From Dendrobium chrysotoxum (taxonomy: Eukaryota; Streptophyta; Magnoliopsida; Asparagales; Orchidaceae): 64,000 bases of DNA. Below are positions 31,546-43,345 of this stretch, piece after piece; within the stretch, counting starts at the first letter, position 1; each line of letters begins with the position of its first letter. The position numbers and the translations under genes are program-made. A model generated the notes under the pieces. The model was given only the letters and a program-made list of their open reading frames with translations. It was not told the DNA's origin and ran no database searches. The DNA is taken from assembly GCA_019925795.1 (NCBI GenBank), contig CM034311.1:21264231-21328230 (forward strand), written 5' to 3'.

Positions 31546-33451
31546 TGTTATAATCCAGGATCCCTAGCTTATGATTTTAATGATAATAAATATTATTGAT
31601 TCAAATTTTATTTCTTCTAGCATATATATTGGATATAATTTTTTTGTGCACTAATATTTCAGGTACATCATACACCGCTCAGGAATGATCAAGGCTCAAG
31701 TCTGGGTAGAATAGGATATTTTTCAAAAGAGTTTATATTTTTAATTTCTTTTATTTTATGTCTTGAGTCTGGTCATGTAAGGGTGTATGCTAAATTTGAG
31801 ATCGTGCACACACACATAGGGGAGTGAGAAAAGGGAGATAAGATTTTTTCAACTAATTATAATGTTCGATCAGTTATAAAGAAGAAGAGGGTAAACAGCT
31901 AATTGTATAAATAATATTAATGAACTAATCGTATTGTATGATGTAGATCGTACTGCACAATTTATTTCAATCACGAAACCCTAGTCACCAAATAATTTAA
32001 GTAAATATTTTAAAAATTGAATTTTGAACTAATTCTACTGTACAATCCTAATCGTGCTGTAGGATATTTGAAATCTTTCTTAAATTATTCCCCATAATTA
32101 GTCAATTAAATATAGATTTGATACATATGACTAATTGTACTGTATGATAAAGATTGTATCATACGATTAACAGAGATAAAATTTAGTCATCTTGGATATC
32201 ATACTGGATGAAAACCTTGATTTTTGAACTAATCGTATAGTACGATGTGGATCGTACTGTACAAACTATTAATATTTGAACTAAATATACTGTATGATGC
32301 TAATCATACCAGACAATTGATAGAGATGATTTCCAATCATCCCATTAATTATTCAGTACGAACATAAGAAAATTAAACTAATTATACTGTACGAACTTAC
32401 GATCGTATTGAATGATAAGTATACAGAATTTGAACAATTCATTTGAATGATTGTTCCATTGTATAGGATGAACCCTTATTTTGAACTAATCATACTATAT
32501 GAACCCAGATCGTACTGTACGAACAGTGACAGCCTAATTGAAAATTTAGGATTTTCTAAAGCCTTATATTTAAGCAACTCAATGAACTCTCTAGTAAGAC
32601 TTTTGGCTGTTGAAGAAACTCTGAGGGAGAGTTCGTTAGAGAGCTTTGGGATTAGAGAGGGAGAAAGTGAGGTTGTGCGTGAAGGAGAAGGAGTGTGAGG
32701 GGTGTTCAAACAGTTTCTCTAGGCAAGCTTACACCTTGCTTCCTCCAGTGGCCTTGGTGAGTTATTGGAGTTGTTCTTAAGAGAGAAGCTTCAAAGTCAA
32801 GGTCTAAGGTTCTCTGCCTTCACCGGGAGGGAAAAAAAGGATTGAAGATTCTTTGCCATCACCAGGAGGGTGAGAAAGATTTTGTGGGTTCTCTACCTTC
32901 ACCATGAGAGTGAAAAAGGATTGAAGGTTCGCTGCCATCACTAAGAGGGTGACATAGCTTTCAGTTTTCCTTCGCAGCGAGTTTAGTGGAAGTGATTTCT
33001 AAGGGCTTCTCTGCCTTACTGTGGAGAAAAAAAGAGAGTCACTTTAGTGCTAGTGTAATACTTGGAGAGGTGGACTCTGGGGAGTGAACGTAGGTGAAGG
33101 TTAACCAAACCCCTATAAAATTTTTTGTATACTCTTTCTAATTTTTCTTTTCTATTATTTTATTTTCTATACTTTAAATTTCCTGCATGAGTTTAATTTT
33201 TCATTGCAAGATGCAATTAGATTTAATTTGTTTTAGCAAAAAATTACATATTCCTCTTGATTTATTTGTGCTTCAAAATTTTGAAAAAGAAAATCAAGTT
33301 TTAAATTGCTTCCACTTGTGTTAGACACTCATCTAGAATTTATTTTTTATAAGTTATTTTATTGCATAAAATAAAAAAAGGGTTTTTATTGTAGTATTTT
33401 TTAATGTACCAATTCACACCCCCCCCTGGTGCACCTAGGGGTAGTTCAACA
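31546..33451 (+). repeat. Sirevirus 3' LTR
   Basis: Starts TGTTATAATCC after the PPT and ends near TAGTTCAACA (33,442-33,451), giving TG...CA ends and about 1.9 kb. It contains the second palindrome array (31,925-32,525). From 32,780 to 33,010 there are repeated GGTTCTCTGCCTTCACC / AGGGAGG words. The right end has a CACCCCCCCCTGG tract. Confidence 0.8.
31925..32525. repeat. array of paired near-palindromes in the LTR
   Basis: Variants occur in pairs separated by 3-6 bases, for example AATCGTATTGTATGAT then GATCGTACTGCACAAT (31,927 area), AATCGTATAGTACGAT then GATCGTACTGTACAA (32,226 area), and AATCATACTATATGAAC then GATCGTACTGTACGAAC (32,487 area). Six or more pairs can be read across 600 bp. 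Confidence 0.87.
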
Positions 33452-33699
33452 AGGTCTTACAACCTCCCCAAACTTTTAGTGATTAGTTGAGTGCTTGCCT
33501 TTTAAGACATAAGTTTCTTTAAGTTATCAATGTGACGGTTATCTAACTTGGAGTTGGTTAAAAAATTATTAATATTTTAGATTTGAGTTATTTTTAATTT
33601 TTCTTATGCTTCTTCTTCCTTTTATATAAAAAAGAGTCTTTCTATGAAATGAGTTCACCTGATTTTTTGTGTCTAATTCTATTGAGTTTTCAATAGCTT
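33452..33699. other. unassigned, flank of Sirevirus insertion
   Basis: AT-rich DNA between the Sirevirus LTR end and repeat module D; no feature recognised. Confidence 0.4.
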
Positions 33700-34190
33700 A
33701 GTGACAAGTGATGAATGTTCACTCATCGAGTAATGAGTGATGACTATTTACCCATTTAGTTCTTGATGAGTACCTATGAGAAACTCCCCAAGTGCTTGTA
33801 CTTCTTCGTTTATGATACTTGGTATTAGTCCACACTCACTACATCATGCATGATGTAAAATCAAAATTTTTTCATGGGTTATACACGAACCTTACTTCCA
33901 AGACTTAAAAGATTTTACTATGTAATAATTGATAAAGAGAAAAGGAAAAAAGTGGCAGAGTGAGAAAGAGAGATTCTAAGTATTCTTAGCCTTGTTCTTC
34001 TAATTTCCCTATAACCCTTTATATATAGGGTTATGGGGCAACAAGAAAAGCTATATAAGAACATACTCATTTATAAAATGTGTGTAGCCCAACATATATC
34101 TAAGAATATAAAAATATGCCTAAAAATGTACATGTATACTATCACTGGTCAAGTGGGCATGTTATATGATGACCCAAGATCTAATTAGAA
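33700..34190 (+). repeat. repeat module D, copy 1
   Basis: Shares with 46,509-46,960 a GTTCAC(T/C)CATCGAG start, a CTTACTTCCAAG block, a CCCT-ATAAGGGTTATGGG inverted repeat (about 34,008-34,040), and ACATACTCATTTATAAA. The hairpin followed by CTATATAAGAAC looks like a promoter region of an unclassified LTR. Confidence 0.6.
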
Positions 34191-34229
34191 AGAATTGCAT
34201 CTTTAATCTTCTAATTTCATGCCAAACCC

Positions 34230-36320
34230 ACTAATTATCCATATATAAATAATGTAGTGGAAAATATCATCGCATTTCAGTTCATGTAAATATTAAAATA
34301 TATATTTCTATCTAATCCCAAAACAATCATATATAATGGTCATGAACATCATTTACTTACATCAATTTGGCCCAATGTCATTCATGAATACAAAATTAAA
34401 TAATAGAAAACAAAATACTTATCATCAACACTATATCTGTCTTACTCTAGTGGATCCTTACCCTTCCCTACAATTGTTCTCAATGCACGATAATATAAAT
34501 AATATGGATGCAATTATTCAGATCATACTAGTGTGAACATGATGATAACATGTTAATAGAAACATTAATACTCAGTGTGAAAAGTTTCAAATCAATATAA
34601 ATAATAACCATTAATGGATTAGTAATATCTATCTCAGTCATATTCCAATGTATCATGTGAATGCTATATAAAGGGTTAGCATATGGAACAATGCAATCAT
34701 ATCAATATTTTATCAGTTATCTGCACATACTTATATGATATTAGTATCAATACATCATGTCTATGTTCTATTAATTATCAATGTATATTTATATACTCTA
34801 TTAGGCATTTCAGTATGTGTATTGTTATTCATGACATGTCATTTGAGTGCATGCATACCATGTATTATATATATATATATTATGTGTATTCTATCAGCAT
34901 CCCTATGAATGTCATATTGTATAAATGCATATGCATGTCAAAATATAATAGTGTATATGTATTATGTATTTTGTATCAATCTCATCAGTCATATCATTTT
35001 CCTATATCAATATTATCACATATCCTGTTCATGTATCATATATATCTATATATATATATATATATATCATGAATGCATTTTATCATGTTACATCATGTCA
35101 TGTTTAATTCTATGAAATCATGTTATGTACATATTGTATCATATTTATGTAAGTCAGAACATCTGGCTAATCATGTGGTGTTTCTCTTTATATCTTATTA
35201 TATCTTATCTTGTAAGTCAAACTTATAGGAAACACTTATGTCATAATCATATTTAGGTGGCTCCTTACAAGAATCGTCACTCTTATCCATTGACATATCT
35301 TGTATTGGTATTACACCATGAACCGAACCCATTGTTTAAATGAAATCCCATTGGCTTACCCTCCTGTACAGGGTATTTTGCTGCACCACCTTGAATAATT
35401 CAATCAATAAAAAACATTTCTTTCAATTACACACATGTCAAATCATATATTTATTAATTAGTATAACATACATCATGTATTTTGTTTGTATCCAGTGAAA
35501 TTAACATGTATATCATTTTAGTAGTATGCATTATAGTAGATATATTCAACATGCATGTCTTATCAGTGTACTAATCTCAAATTGTATGTCACGCTAGATA
35601 GACTATAATATATACCTATCTTACTAGACCTAATAAAAAAGATGCAACAGTCCTAAACTATTTCTTGTGTGCCTTTATTCTTAACCATTTCAAATAAATA
35701 CTACAAATGCAAAACTACCTAATGAAATCTCCATACGATCATATCAAAATGTTCAAAATAATGATATCTACCACATATCAAAATTTATACAGTGGAAATC
35801 ATTTAAATCATGAGATAATGTATTTTTGTTAAATTTGAGAGAGAAAATCATAGGAATCAAAATCCCTAAAAATAGAAGTAGGGCAAAGATTACCTTCCAT
35901 GATTAGAATAACTTTTGTAACTAGAGCAACAAATAAAAATGATCAAAGATGGACTTTCTCTCTTCTCTCTCCTCTCTCTATCTCCCCCCCCCCCCCCCCC
36001 CCCCCCCTTCTCTCCTCTCTTCTCCTCAACCAAAGCAACAAAAATGGGGGTAAGGGATGGTGGTATTGGTATTTAAAATAAATAATCGATTTAGATATTT
36101 TATATTAAAACATTTTAATTGTGTTGGCACTGCAGCACTCTAAACCATAGTGCTACAATGTTGACCCCAATTCTATAGAATAAAGAACCTAGTTTTGCTA
36201 CTCTAGAGCCTAGAGTCATAATGCTCGCTCACCCAAAATCTTTGTGATAGAGAGGACAACATCACTGTGCTCGCTAGCACAACGTTGCAACTATGATGCC
36301 CTAAGGCCTAAATTTAAAGA
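34230..36320 (-). repeat. gypsy-type LTR remnant, copy 2 (family A)
   Basis: Carries the family landmarks: TATCATGT-rich region (34,680-35,160), ATTACACC/ACCCTCCTGTACA block (35,310-35,375), pyrimidine tract (35,950-36,020) and GC-richer end (36,120-36,310). A 24-C run lies inside the pyrimidine tract. Microsatellite (TA)n at 35,040-35,070. Confidence 0.65.
35984..36007. repeat. 24-C homopolymer run
   Basis: Uninterrupted C run inside the pyrimidine tract of LTR copy 2. The equivalent tracts of copies 4 and 5 have no such run. Confidence 0.95.
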
Positions 36321-36539
36321 ATTGCTTATTTTCTCCTTATTAATCTATTAGAGCCTCTATTTTCATTTTATATCAATTTAAAATAATGAATGCTTCTATA
36401 CATTTATCATGTCATTTATTAAAACACATGACAAGTCAAAATTCATATATAATAACTAGAAGTTCAAGCTAAATACAATAATGTTTTATAACCCTTCTCA
36501 TTACAAAAGAATAAGATAAAATCAACTAAACCTATAACT

Positions 36540-36800
36540 CTAACTCTGATCATTCTCCCTCCCTTGGTCCCCTTCTCAAACCTAAAAGCAATTAAACCAA
36601 AAAGTTATGATCACAAAGCCCAGTAGGTTATTAAAGCCTACCAAAATATTCAAAGCAATATGTTATATATCAATCAATCAACATGATCTATACAAAAGAA
36701 TCTACATGAACGTAGAATCAATCAATGCTTAACAAAGTCAAAATGATCAGTAAATATTGAAAAGTCAAGAATCAAATATTACTAAAATTTATAAATTATA

Positions 36801-36835
<35 letters not shown>

Positions 36836-38205
36836 CATTAGTGATGTATTTAGTTATTCTATATTATCATTATATTAGTTAGATGAATCATGAATGCACA
36901 TGTGTCATATCTTTATACTATGTATTTATAGTGTTGACATATGCCCAATATATCAATATATTTAATCTATAGAATCAAGAATGTTATATCCATTAAACTA
37001 CATATGTATAGGTATGAGTATGCAATGCATGAATCAATTATCTGCCTTATCTATTCTTATGTATCAGTTATTTAGCTATCATTTTATATGCTATAAATTC
37101 ATGTATCAATATCATATGATTTAACAAGGCAAGACATCTAACTTTAATATGTTGTTTTCAATATCTGTCTCTTATTCATCTTTCCATCAATCCATCACTA
37201 TCAATAAATCTCAATTTTCAATTAATTTGTCAATTATCTATTTTGATAGGTGACTTTCAATAAATCAATAAAGAGTCATCACTCTTTACCTATCGGCGTA
37301 ATCAATCAATCAGTTACAGGCTAACATCCAATATTACACCCCGAACTTTCTCTTTAAAGGAAAGCTTGTTGACCCACCATCTTGTACATTGTAATCCTTT
37401 TAATAGCCAACTAGTATTAATTATAGTTTTCACATACAATCTTCATGTAAATGACATATTCATAATGTATATATTGTATCACTTTCTGTATGCAATACAA
37501 TATCATGCATAAAATGTAATAATATGCAATAACTCTATTTTAGTATGTGAAATGCATAAAAATATATATATTATTCATTAACTTTAGAAAATCATAACTA
37601 TCATTCTACCCAATGAAATTTGATAATATTACAGTAAATAAAAATCATAAAACAATATCTATAATATATGAAAAGTTATATGATAAAAGTTTGATGAATT
37701 ATAAGAAAAAATATTTTTATCGATTTTTAGAAGATTGAAATCATAAAATACAAAATTATTGAAAATGAAGTAGGGTTTGGGCTTCCTAAATCTCATATAG
37801 ATATAACATATGAAAACTCCCAAAACCACTTTATCTCTCTTCGCTCTCCTCTTCCTCTATTCTCTTCCTCTCTTCTTCCTTACCCGGTAAGCCAAATAAA
37901 ATGGGAAGGAGGTGATGGTGTTAAGTGATATTTATATTTATATATAAAAATTTTGTCTAGTCTACATATCGATCCTCGAGTTATTGTAGAACAGAGACTC
38001 CAGTGCTGCAGGCGCACTTCCCAGCTCCACTGTGCTTGCAAGCACAACGCTCCAGCTCAAAGCTTTTTAGAATTTTATTTTAAAATTATATTCACAATTT
38101 CATGTCATCATAGTAATGCTCCGAACTAGAAATTTTAGGAGTACATGAATCATTAACAAGTCATTTAACACATTATTAATCATAAACGTACAATTATTAA
38201 AATCC
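36540..38205 (-). repeat. gypsy-type LTR, copy 3, with adjoining pol end
   Basis: Same landmarks (block at 37,335-37,395, pyrimidine tract near 37,835-37,880, GC-rich end 37,970-38,060). To its right, on the minus strand, 38,205-38,260 reads AAGGATGAAATTTTTTCTAA then an AGGAGGGTGGA purine tract. This resembles the pol end and PPT of the plus-strand gypsy element at 44,846-44,871. That supports reading family A as a minus-strand 3' LTR. (AT)n at 36,803-36,831. Confidence 0.68.
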
Positions 38206-38611
38206 ACCCTCCTTAGAAAAAATTTCATCCTTAATATTTCTTTATAAATCACTAACAAATAGAATAAACTTTTAATTATTAATTACACCAATCATACCAT
38301 TAAATTAAATCATATATTCAGTCAAATCATTCACACATCTATGTATATCAATCAATCATATATTTAACATGTTATGTAGTGAGTATTAATTAATTAAGAT
38401 TAATAAAGCTTTTACAAAATTAGTCAGGATAGAAAATTGTACCAATAAACCACTTGGGCACTTATTTCACTTCTTACTAATTTAAACTATATACTTTTTA
38501 TTGAATAGGAACTATCATCATCAAAGCTTGGACCCTGCTCATGTTACTTTCATCAGTTCTTAGATCACACATATTCATAGTACCTTTATTATATATTCTA
38601 GAACTTGTAGT

Positions 38612-38613
<2 letters not shown>

Positions 38614-38642
<29 letters not shown>
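38614..38642. repeat. (AT)n microsatellite
   Basis: Simple repeat next to the gag remnant. Confidence 0.97.
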
Positions 38643-38644
<2 letters not shown>

Positions 38645-38731
38645 TTATCTTGGCTCCTCTTCTCTAGATCCTGATCTTCCTTTAAATCCTTTCTAAGGAC
38701 ATTCTATTATCTGGTATCCTTATTGTGAACA

Positions 38732-39115
38732 TCAAAAGCATTGACCTGTAAGCAAGCAACATTGACCTGGAAGCTTTTTCCCACAATGAACACAGTCTGG
38801 GATGTTGCTAATAGATGACATAAATCTTGTCTTAAAATCACTAAACTTGCTCTTCTTTTCACCAACACTTCTTTTAGTAGTCTCTTCACCAACACTTTTC
38901 CTGCTCACATCCCACTTGAATTCAGAAATCATTTTTTTTACTAATATTTCTCTTTCCATGAGCTCTAAAAATTCTTTTATCCATAGAGGTACTAATGGAT
39001 GTCTCAGTTCATCTTTCAGTACTCTTAAAAATTGTGATATTTTTTTTATAGTCATACTTATCAATTGAGAAGCATACTTGGCCAATGAAGTGAAATCAGC
39101 TTCATACGACATCAC
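38732..39115 (-). pseudogene. Ty3/gypsy gag remnant
   Basis: A 127-codon open frame begins MMSYEADFTSLAKYASQL. It follows the retrotransposon gag fold (KISQFLRVLKDELRHPLVPL) and a charged linker, and ends in a knuckle-like CVHCGKKLPGQCCLLTGQC. The normal GKxHxGxC His is replaced by Leu (KKLPG). Gag proteins package element RNA in cytoplasmic particles. Protease and most of pol do not follow, so this is an internal deletion derivative. A second trace of the same gag (AATTGAGAAGCATACTTG) lies at 41,243-41,262. Confidence 0.82.
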
Positions 39116-39119
39116 TGAT

Positions 39120-40655
39120 GGGGGCTATGGAGTAAACTTTTGAATTGTATAAAAATTTACGGCTCTATCACCCCTAAATAATGCTTCAGTTTTAAGTGAT
39201 AGAGTAAAGAGTTTTAAGTGATAGAGTAGAGTGTCAAACCCATGAGAAAGTATGCTTACTTGTAATAAACTGCTACTGTCTACTCTAATTGCAATAATTA
39301 TCCTGCTAAAATAAAAATAATATTTTTGGAGATTCTATCATTAAATAAAATAGTAAAATACTTGATATAATATTAAATTAAAGTGTTTTGGATTGATGAA
39401 TATAAAATACATATCTTTTCTAATAAGTCTCTTCAAAGTAATGTGATTCAGAGCATATACATTTATAGATCTCTGTCAAACTTGTAGGGGTGAAAAGGAT
39501 ATTTGCTGACCTCCTATAGTTATATTATCTCATTAAAAATCTAATATATTTTACATCTTATGTCTAGGCATGCAAACATCCTATCTTAATACTTCTGATT
39601 GTTCTTGCATTCCTCCATCGAGGCTATACATCATACTAAATTTTAGCTATACATATGACCACTATTTGCATTAAATCAAGAGCGGGATAATATTGAAAAC
39701 ATCTTTTAATAATTTATAGAATAAAAGTCTTCATTAGTACTCAACATATATTTTACTTCATTAATCCAAAATAAGAGAATTAGCCAGACATGGAATGAAT
39801 AATAAGCAAACTCATTTTTATTAAACTCATGGAAAAATAAAAAATATAAGAGAGTAATATCACTAGGAAGGATCAAAGTATCTCCTCTCTACTCCTTCTC
39901 CCTTTAACTTATAGAATTACTTCAAGAAACAAAGGCCTTCAATTGATTATATCTTATACTTTCTTAGCCTCCCTTATATTTACTCTAAGAGAGAACTAGA
40001 GAAGTACTCTAAAAAGTACTGAATTTACACAAGTGATTGAACTCCCCTACAAACACTACATCACAATTATTTATAAAAAAATATAAAAATAGAAACTAAC
40101 ACTGTGACACTTAAAATACTGGTGCAGCAGTGCTCCAAAAGTGAACTAGCACTTCGACGCTGAAGCTTTTGCACCATCGTGAAGCTTGTTGACATGGATC
40201 AGTTACTTGATAAACAATCGTGTCTCTTCAATGATAGAACATATCCCTTGAAAGTTACAACTTCTATGCCGTGGTGCTGCAGGCATTTGAGCACTGCGGC
40301 ACTCAAGTGCAGAAAAGGCATCGAGGCATGAGAAATTATCGTGCCACATATTTTAAATTAGAGAATCCAGCGCTGCCATGCTAACTTTCTAATGTCGCGA
40401 TGCAGACAATACTGTGGCGGTATTTGTGTTGTCGTCGTAGCTCTTGCAAATAGAGAACTCAATACTACCATGTAAGAAATGTAGTGTCTCGACGGTATTA
40501 AAGTAATTGTTGTGGCTTTATGTCGGATGCCGCAGCGCTAGGACTACCTAGAATTTTCTGCCATTTTTTAGTATTTTCTGAACAAAAATAACTAAAATAA
40601 CATATTTTCACTAGAAATAAAATGCATAAAATAATATGTAGTTTACACTTATCAA
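39120..40655. other. gypsy internal/LTR-like DNA, not resolved
   Basis: 39,180-39,240 has a short duplication of TTTTAAGTGATAGAGTA. 40,110-40,560 is GC-richer with many GCACTGCGGCACTC / GCCGCAGCGC-like words resembling the GC-rich ends of family A LTRs. No open domain. Confidence 0.45.
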
Positions 40656-41589
40656 TCACCATCTTATCCCCCTACTCAAATTTTATAAATGACATACTCT
40701 AGTATTTACTGTCAGGCTAATGAAGGTATGAATAATTTCCTCCTAGGTGATTTATCAATTCAATTTACCTTGGAACTTTTCTCTATTGTCTAAGTCACCA
40801 TCTCTCAACTTCACCATCAAATGGAAAAAAATTCTAGCTGAACATTCCTGTTCTCTGGACACTACATACTATCAACAAATTTATTTATTCATAGTAACCA
40901 ATTCTCTACTACTTGTAATTCTACATCTCCGTTGAACAATGAGGGTTTCCACTTGTGGAACATTTGTAGAAGCTTTTCTTCTTCATTTTCCTTACTCCCA
41001 TATTATCTACTTTGTCTACTGAATAGTCCTATTCTCTAGACACTACATACTGTCAAAAATTTTATATATCCTTAGTAGCCAATTGTCTACTACTTATGGT
41101 TCTATAGTTCCTTTAAATAGTGGGTGTTTTAACTTGTGGAATATTTGTAGATGCTTATCTTCTTCATTTTCCTTACTCCCAAACTATCCACTCATCTTTC
41201 AATACTCTTTAAATTTTGTAATATTTTTCTGATATTGTACTTATCAATTGAGAAGCATACTTGACCAATGCAATGAACTAGCTTTATACTACAGCATTAT
41301 CTTATCCCCTTGCTCAAATCTCATAAATGACTCCTCTATTTACTGTTTGGATAATGGAGGTATGAATAATTTCCTCCTAGGTGATCTATTAATTCAGTTT
41401 ACCTTAAAACGTTTCTCTATGTCCCAAGCCTCCATCCCTCATCTGCATCTTCAACTAAAAAAACTGCCAGTTGAACAATCCTGTTCTCTGGACACTACAT
41501 ACCTTAAAATAATTTATATATCCTTGGTAGCCAACTCTACTACATGTGGTTCTATAGCTCCTTTGAATAGTGGGGGTTTCAACTTGTGA

Positions 41590-41590
<1 letters not shown>
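40656..41590. repeat. three diverged tandem units
   Basis: The word CTCTGGACACTACATAC (or CTCTAGACACTACATAC) occurs near 40,854, 41,034 and 41,493. Each is followed by a conserved TCCTTAGTAGCCAAT-like and GGGTTTCAACTTGTGGAA-like series. The middle unit is shorter. Likely part of the untranslated region of the minus-strand gypsy element. Confidence 0.75.
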
Positions 41591-41591
<1 letters not shown>

Positions 41592-41641
<50 letters not shown>

Positions 41642-41662
41642 CATACATACATACATACATAT
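41592..41662. repeat. (AT)n(ACAT)n microsatellite
   Basis: Long AT dinucleotide run followed by about six CATA units; it abuts the left edge of LTR copy 4. Confidence 0.97.
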
Positions 41663-43150
41663 CAGTATCTTGTATATTCTATCAGCATCTCTATACATTT
41701 CATATTACATCAATGCATATGTATCAAGTATAATATATATCAATATCATATATCATGTATTTTATATCAATCTAATCAGTCTTGGTATGTAAATATATAG
41801 GTCTTATCACATATCTTGTCCATGTATCATATAAATATCATATAATTCATGCATGTATTTTATCATGTTACATCATGCCATGTTTAGTCATATGGAAACA
41901 TGTCATGTTTGCATAGGATATCATATTTGTTCAAGTCAATATAACTTACTAATCATCCGGTGTTCCTTCTTATATCTTGGCATATCTCTTCTTGTAGGTC
42001 AAACCAATAAGAATCAATCATGTCATAATTATATTCAAGTGGCTTTTTGAAAGAGTTGTCACTCCTACACATTGGTGTATTTTATTCCCTTATAATTCCC
42101 ATCTTGTGTCTTACATCTTGTATTAAAATTACACCATGAATGCATTATTTAAAGGAAAGCTCATCAACTCACCCTCACGTACATGGTATCTTGTTATGGA
42201 CACCTTAAATAAATCAATCACTAGCCAGCCTTTCTTGCAATTACACACACATGCCATATCATATGTTTACCAATTATAATAACATGTATCATGTATTTTA
42301 TATGTATCTAGTGTGGTTAACATATAGATCAATTATAATAAAATGCATTGTAACACATACATTCAGTATGCATGTCCTATTAATGTACTAATCTCCGAAT
42401 GAATGTCATTCTAGATGGACTAGAACATATGCATGTCTTGCTAGACCTAATAAAATAGATGCAATAATGTTAAATTATTTCCTATGTGGCTTCATTCTTA
42501 CCATTTCAATTAAAATGCTACACATGTAAAACTACTTGGTGAAATCTCAATATGATCATATCAAAATGCTTATAATAATAATATCTACCATATATGAAAA
42601 ATTACAAAGTGGAAATTTTCTAAATCACAAGATAATGAATTTTTATCAAATTTGAGAGAAAACTTTAAGAATCAAAATCACTAAAAATAGATGTAGGGTA
42701 AAGGTTTACCACGATTAGAACTACTTCTGTAACTTGAGCAATGGACAAAAATGACTCAAGATGGACTTTCTCTCTCTTCACTATCCTCTTCTCACCCCTC
42801 TTCCCTCCTCTCTTCTCCCTGACCAAGGAAGTGCAAATGGGTGTAAGGAATGATGGTTTAGGTATTTAAAAAAATAATGGATTTAGATATTTTATATAAA
42901 AATATTTTGATCGTGCTAGCACTGTAGTGCTCTAAACCACAACGCCATAATGCTGATCCCAATTATTGTAGAATAGAGAAGCCAACACTGCTAAGCTAGA
43001 GCCTAGCACCACCAAGCTCACTCACCCAAAAACCTTCAAATAGAGAGGGCATCATCACTTTGCTCACTAGTACAACACCATAATCCTCAAGCCAAAAATT
43101 TTATGAGTACAAGAATCATTAACATGTCATTTAATAAATTATTAAAAAAA
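41650..43150 (-). repeat. gypsy-type LTR remnant, copy 4 (family A)
   Basis: Very similar over its length to copy 5 (55,978-57,440), down to shared phrases such as CATCTTGTGTCTTAC/CATATTGTATCTTAT and ATTTTATCATGTTAC. Block at 42,125-42,190, pyrimidine tract 42,770-42,820, GC-rich end 42,905-43,085. Followed by module D, as is copy 5. Confidence 0.7.
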
Positions 43151-43345
43151 TAAAAATTAAGGTAATTACATATTGAGTGTCGAGGAATGAGTGTAGTCAT
43201 GCTGAGTGATGAATATAATCATGATGAGTGATGAGTGTCAAGTTTAGTAATACTAAATAAGGAGTGGTGAGTGATGAGTGTAGTCATGTTGAGTGATGAG
43301 TGATCCTTGACACTTGATGAGTTATCCATGGCCTTTGACAAGAGA
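43151..43345 (+). repeat. repeat module D, 3' part
   Basis: GAGTGATGAGTG-rich minisatellite-like stretch ending TTGATGAGTTATCCATGG and CCTTTGAC. The same junction to LTR family A occurs at 57,440-57,470. Confidence 0.75.

Larger units (their letters stand above)
28863..33451 (+). mobile_element. Sirevirus-type Ty1/copia element, 5'-truncated
   Basis: In order: RNase H end of pol, a noncoding spacer with palindrome array, an env-like ORF, a polypurine tract, and one 1.9-kb LTR. An extra ORF downstream of pol plus short palindromic motifs near the PPT and in the LTR are known marks of the Sirevirus lineage. The 5' LTR, gag, protease, integrase and RT are missing. Confidence 0.85.
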
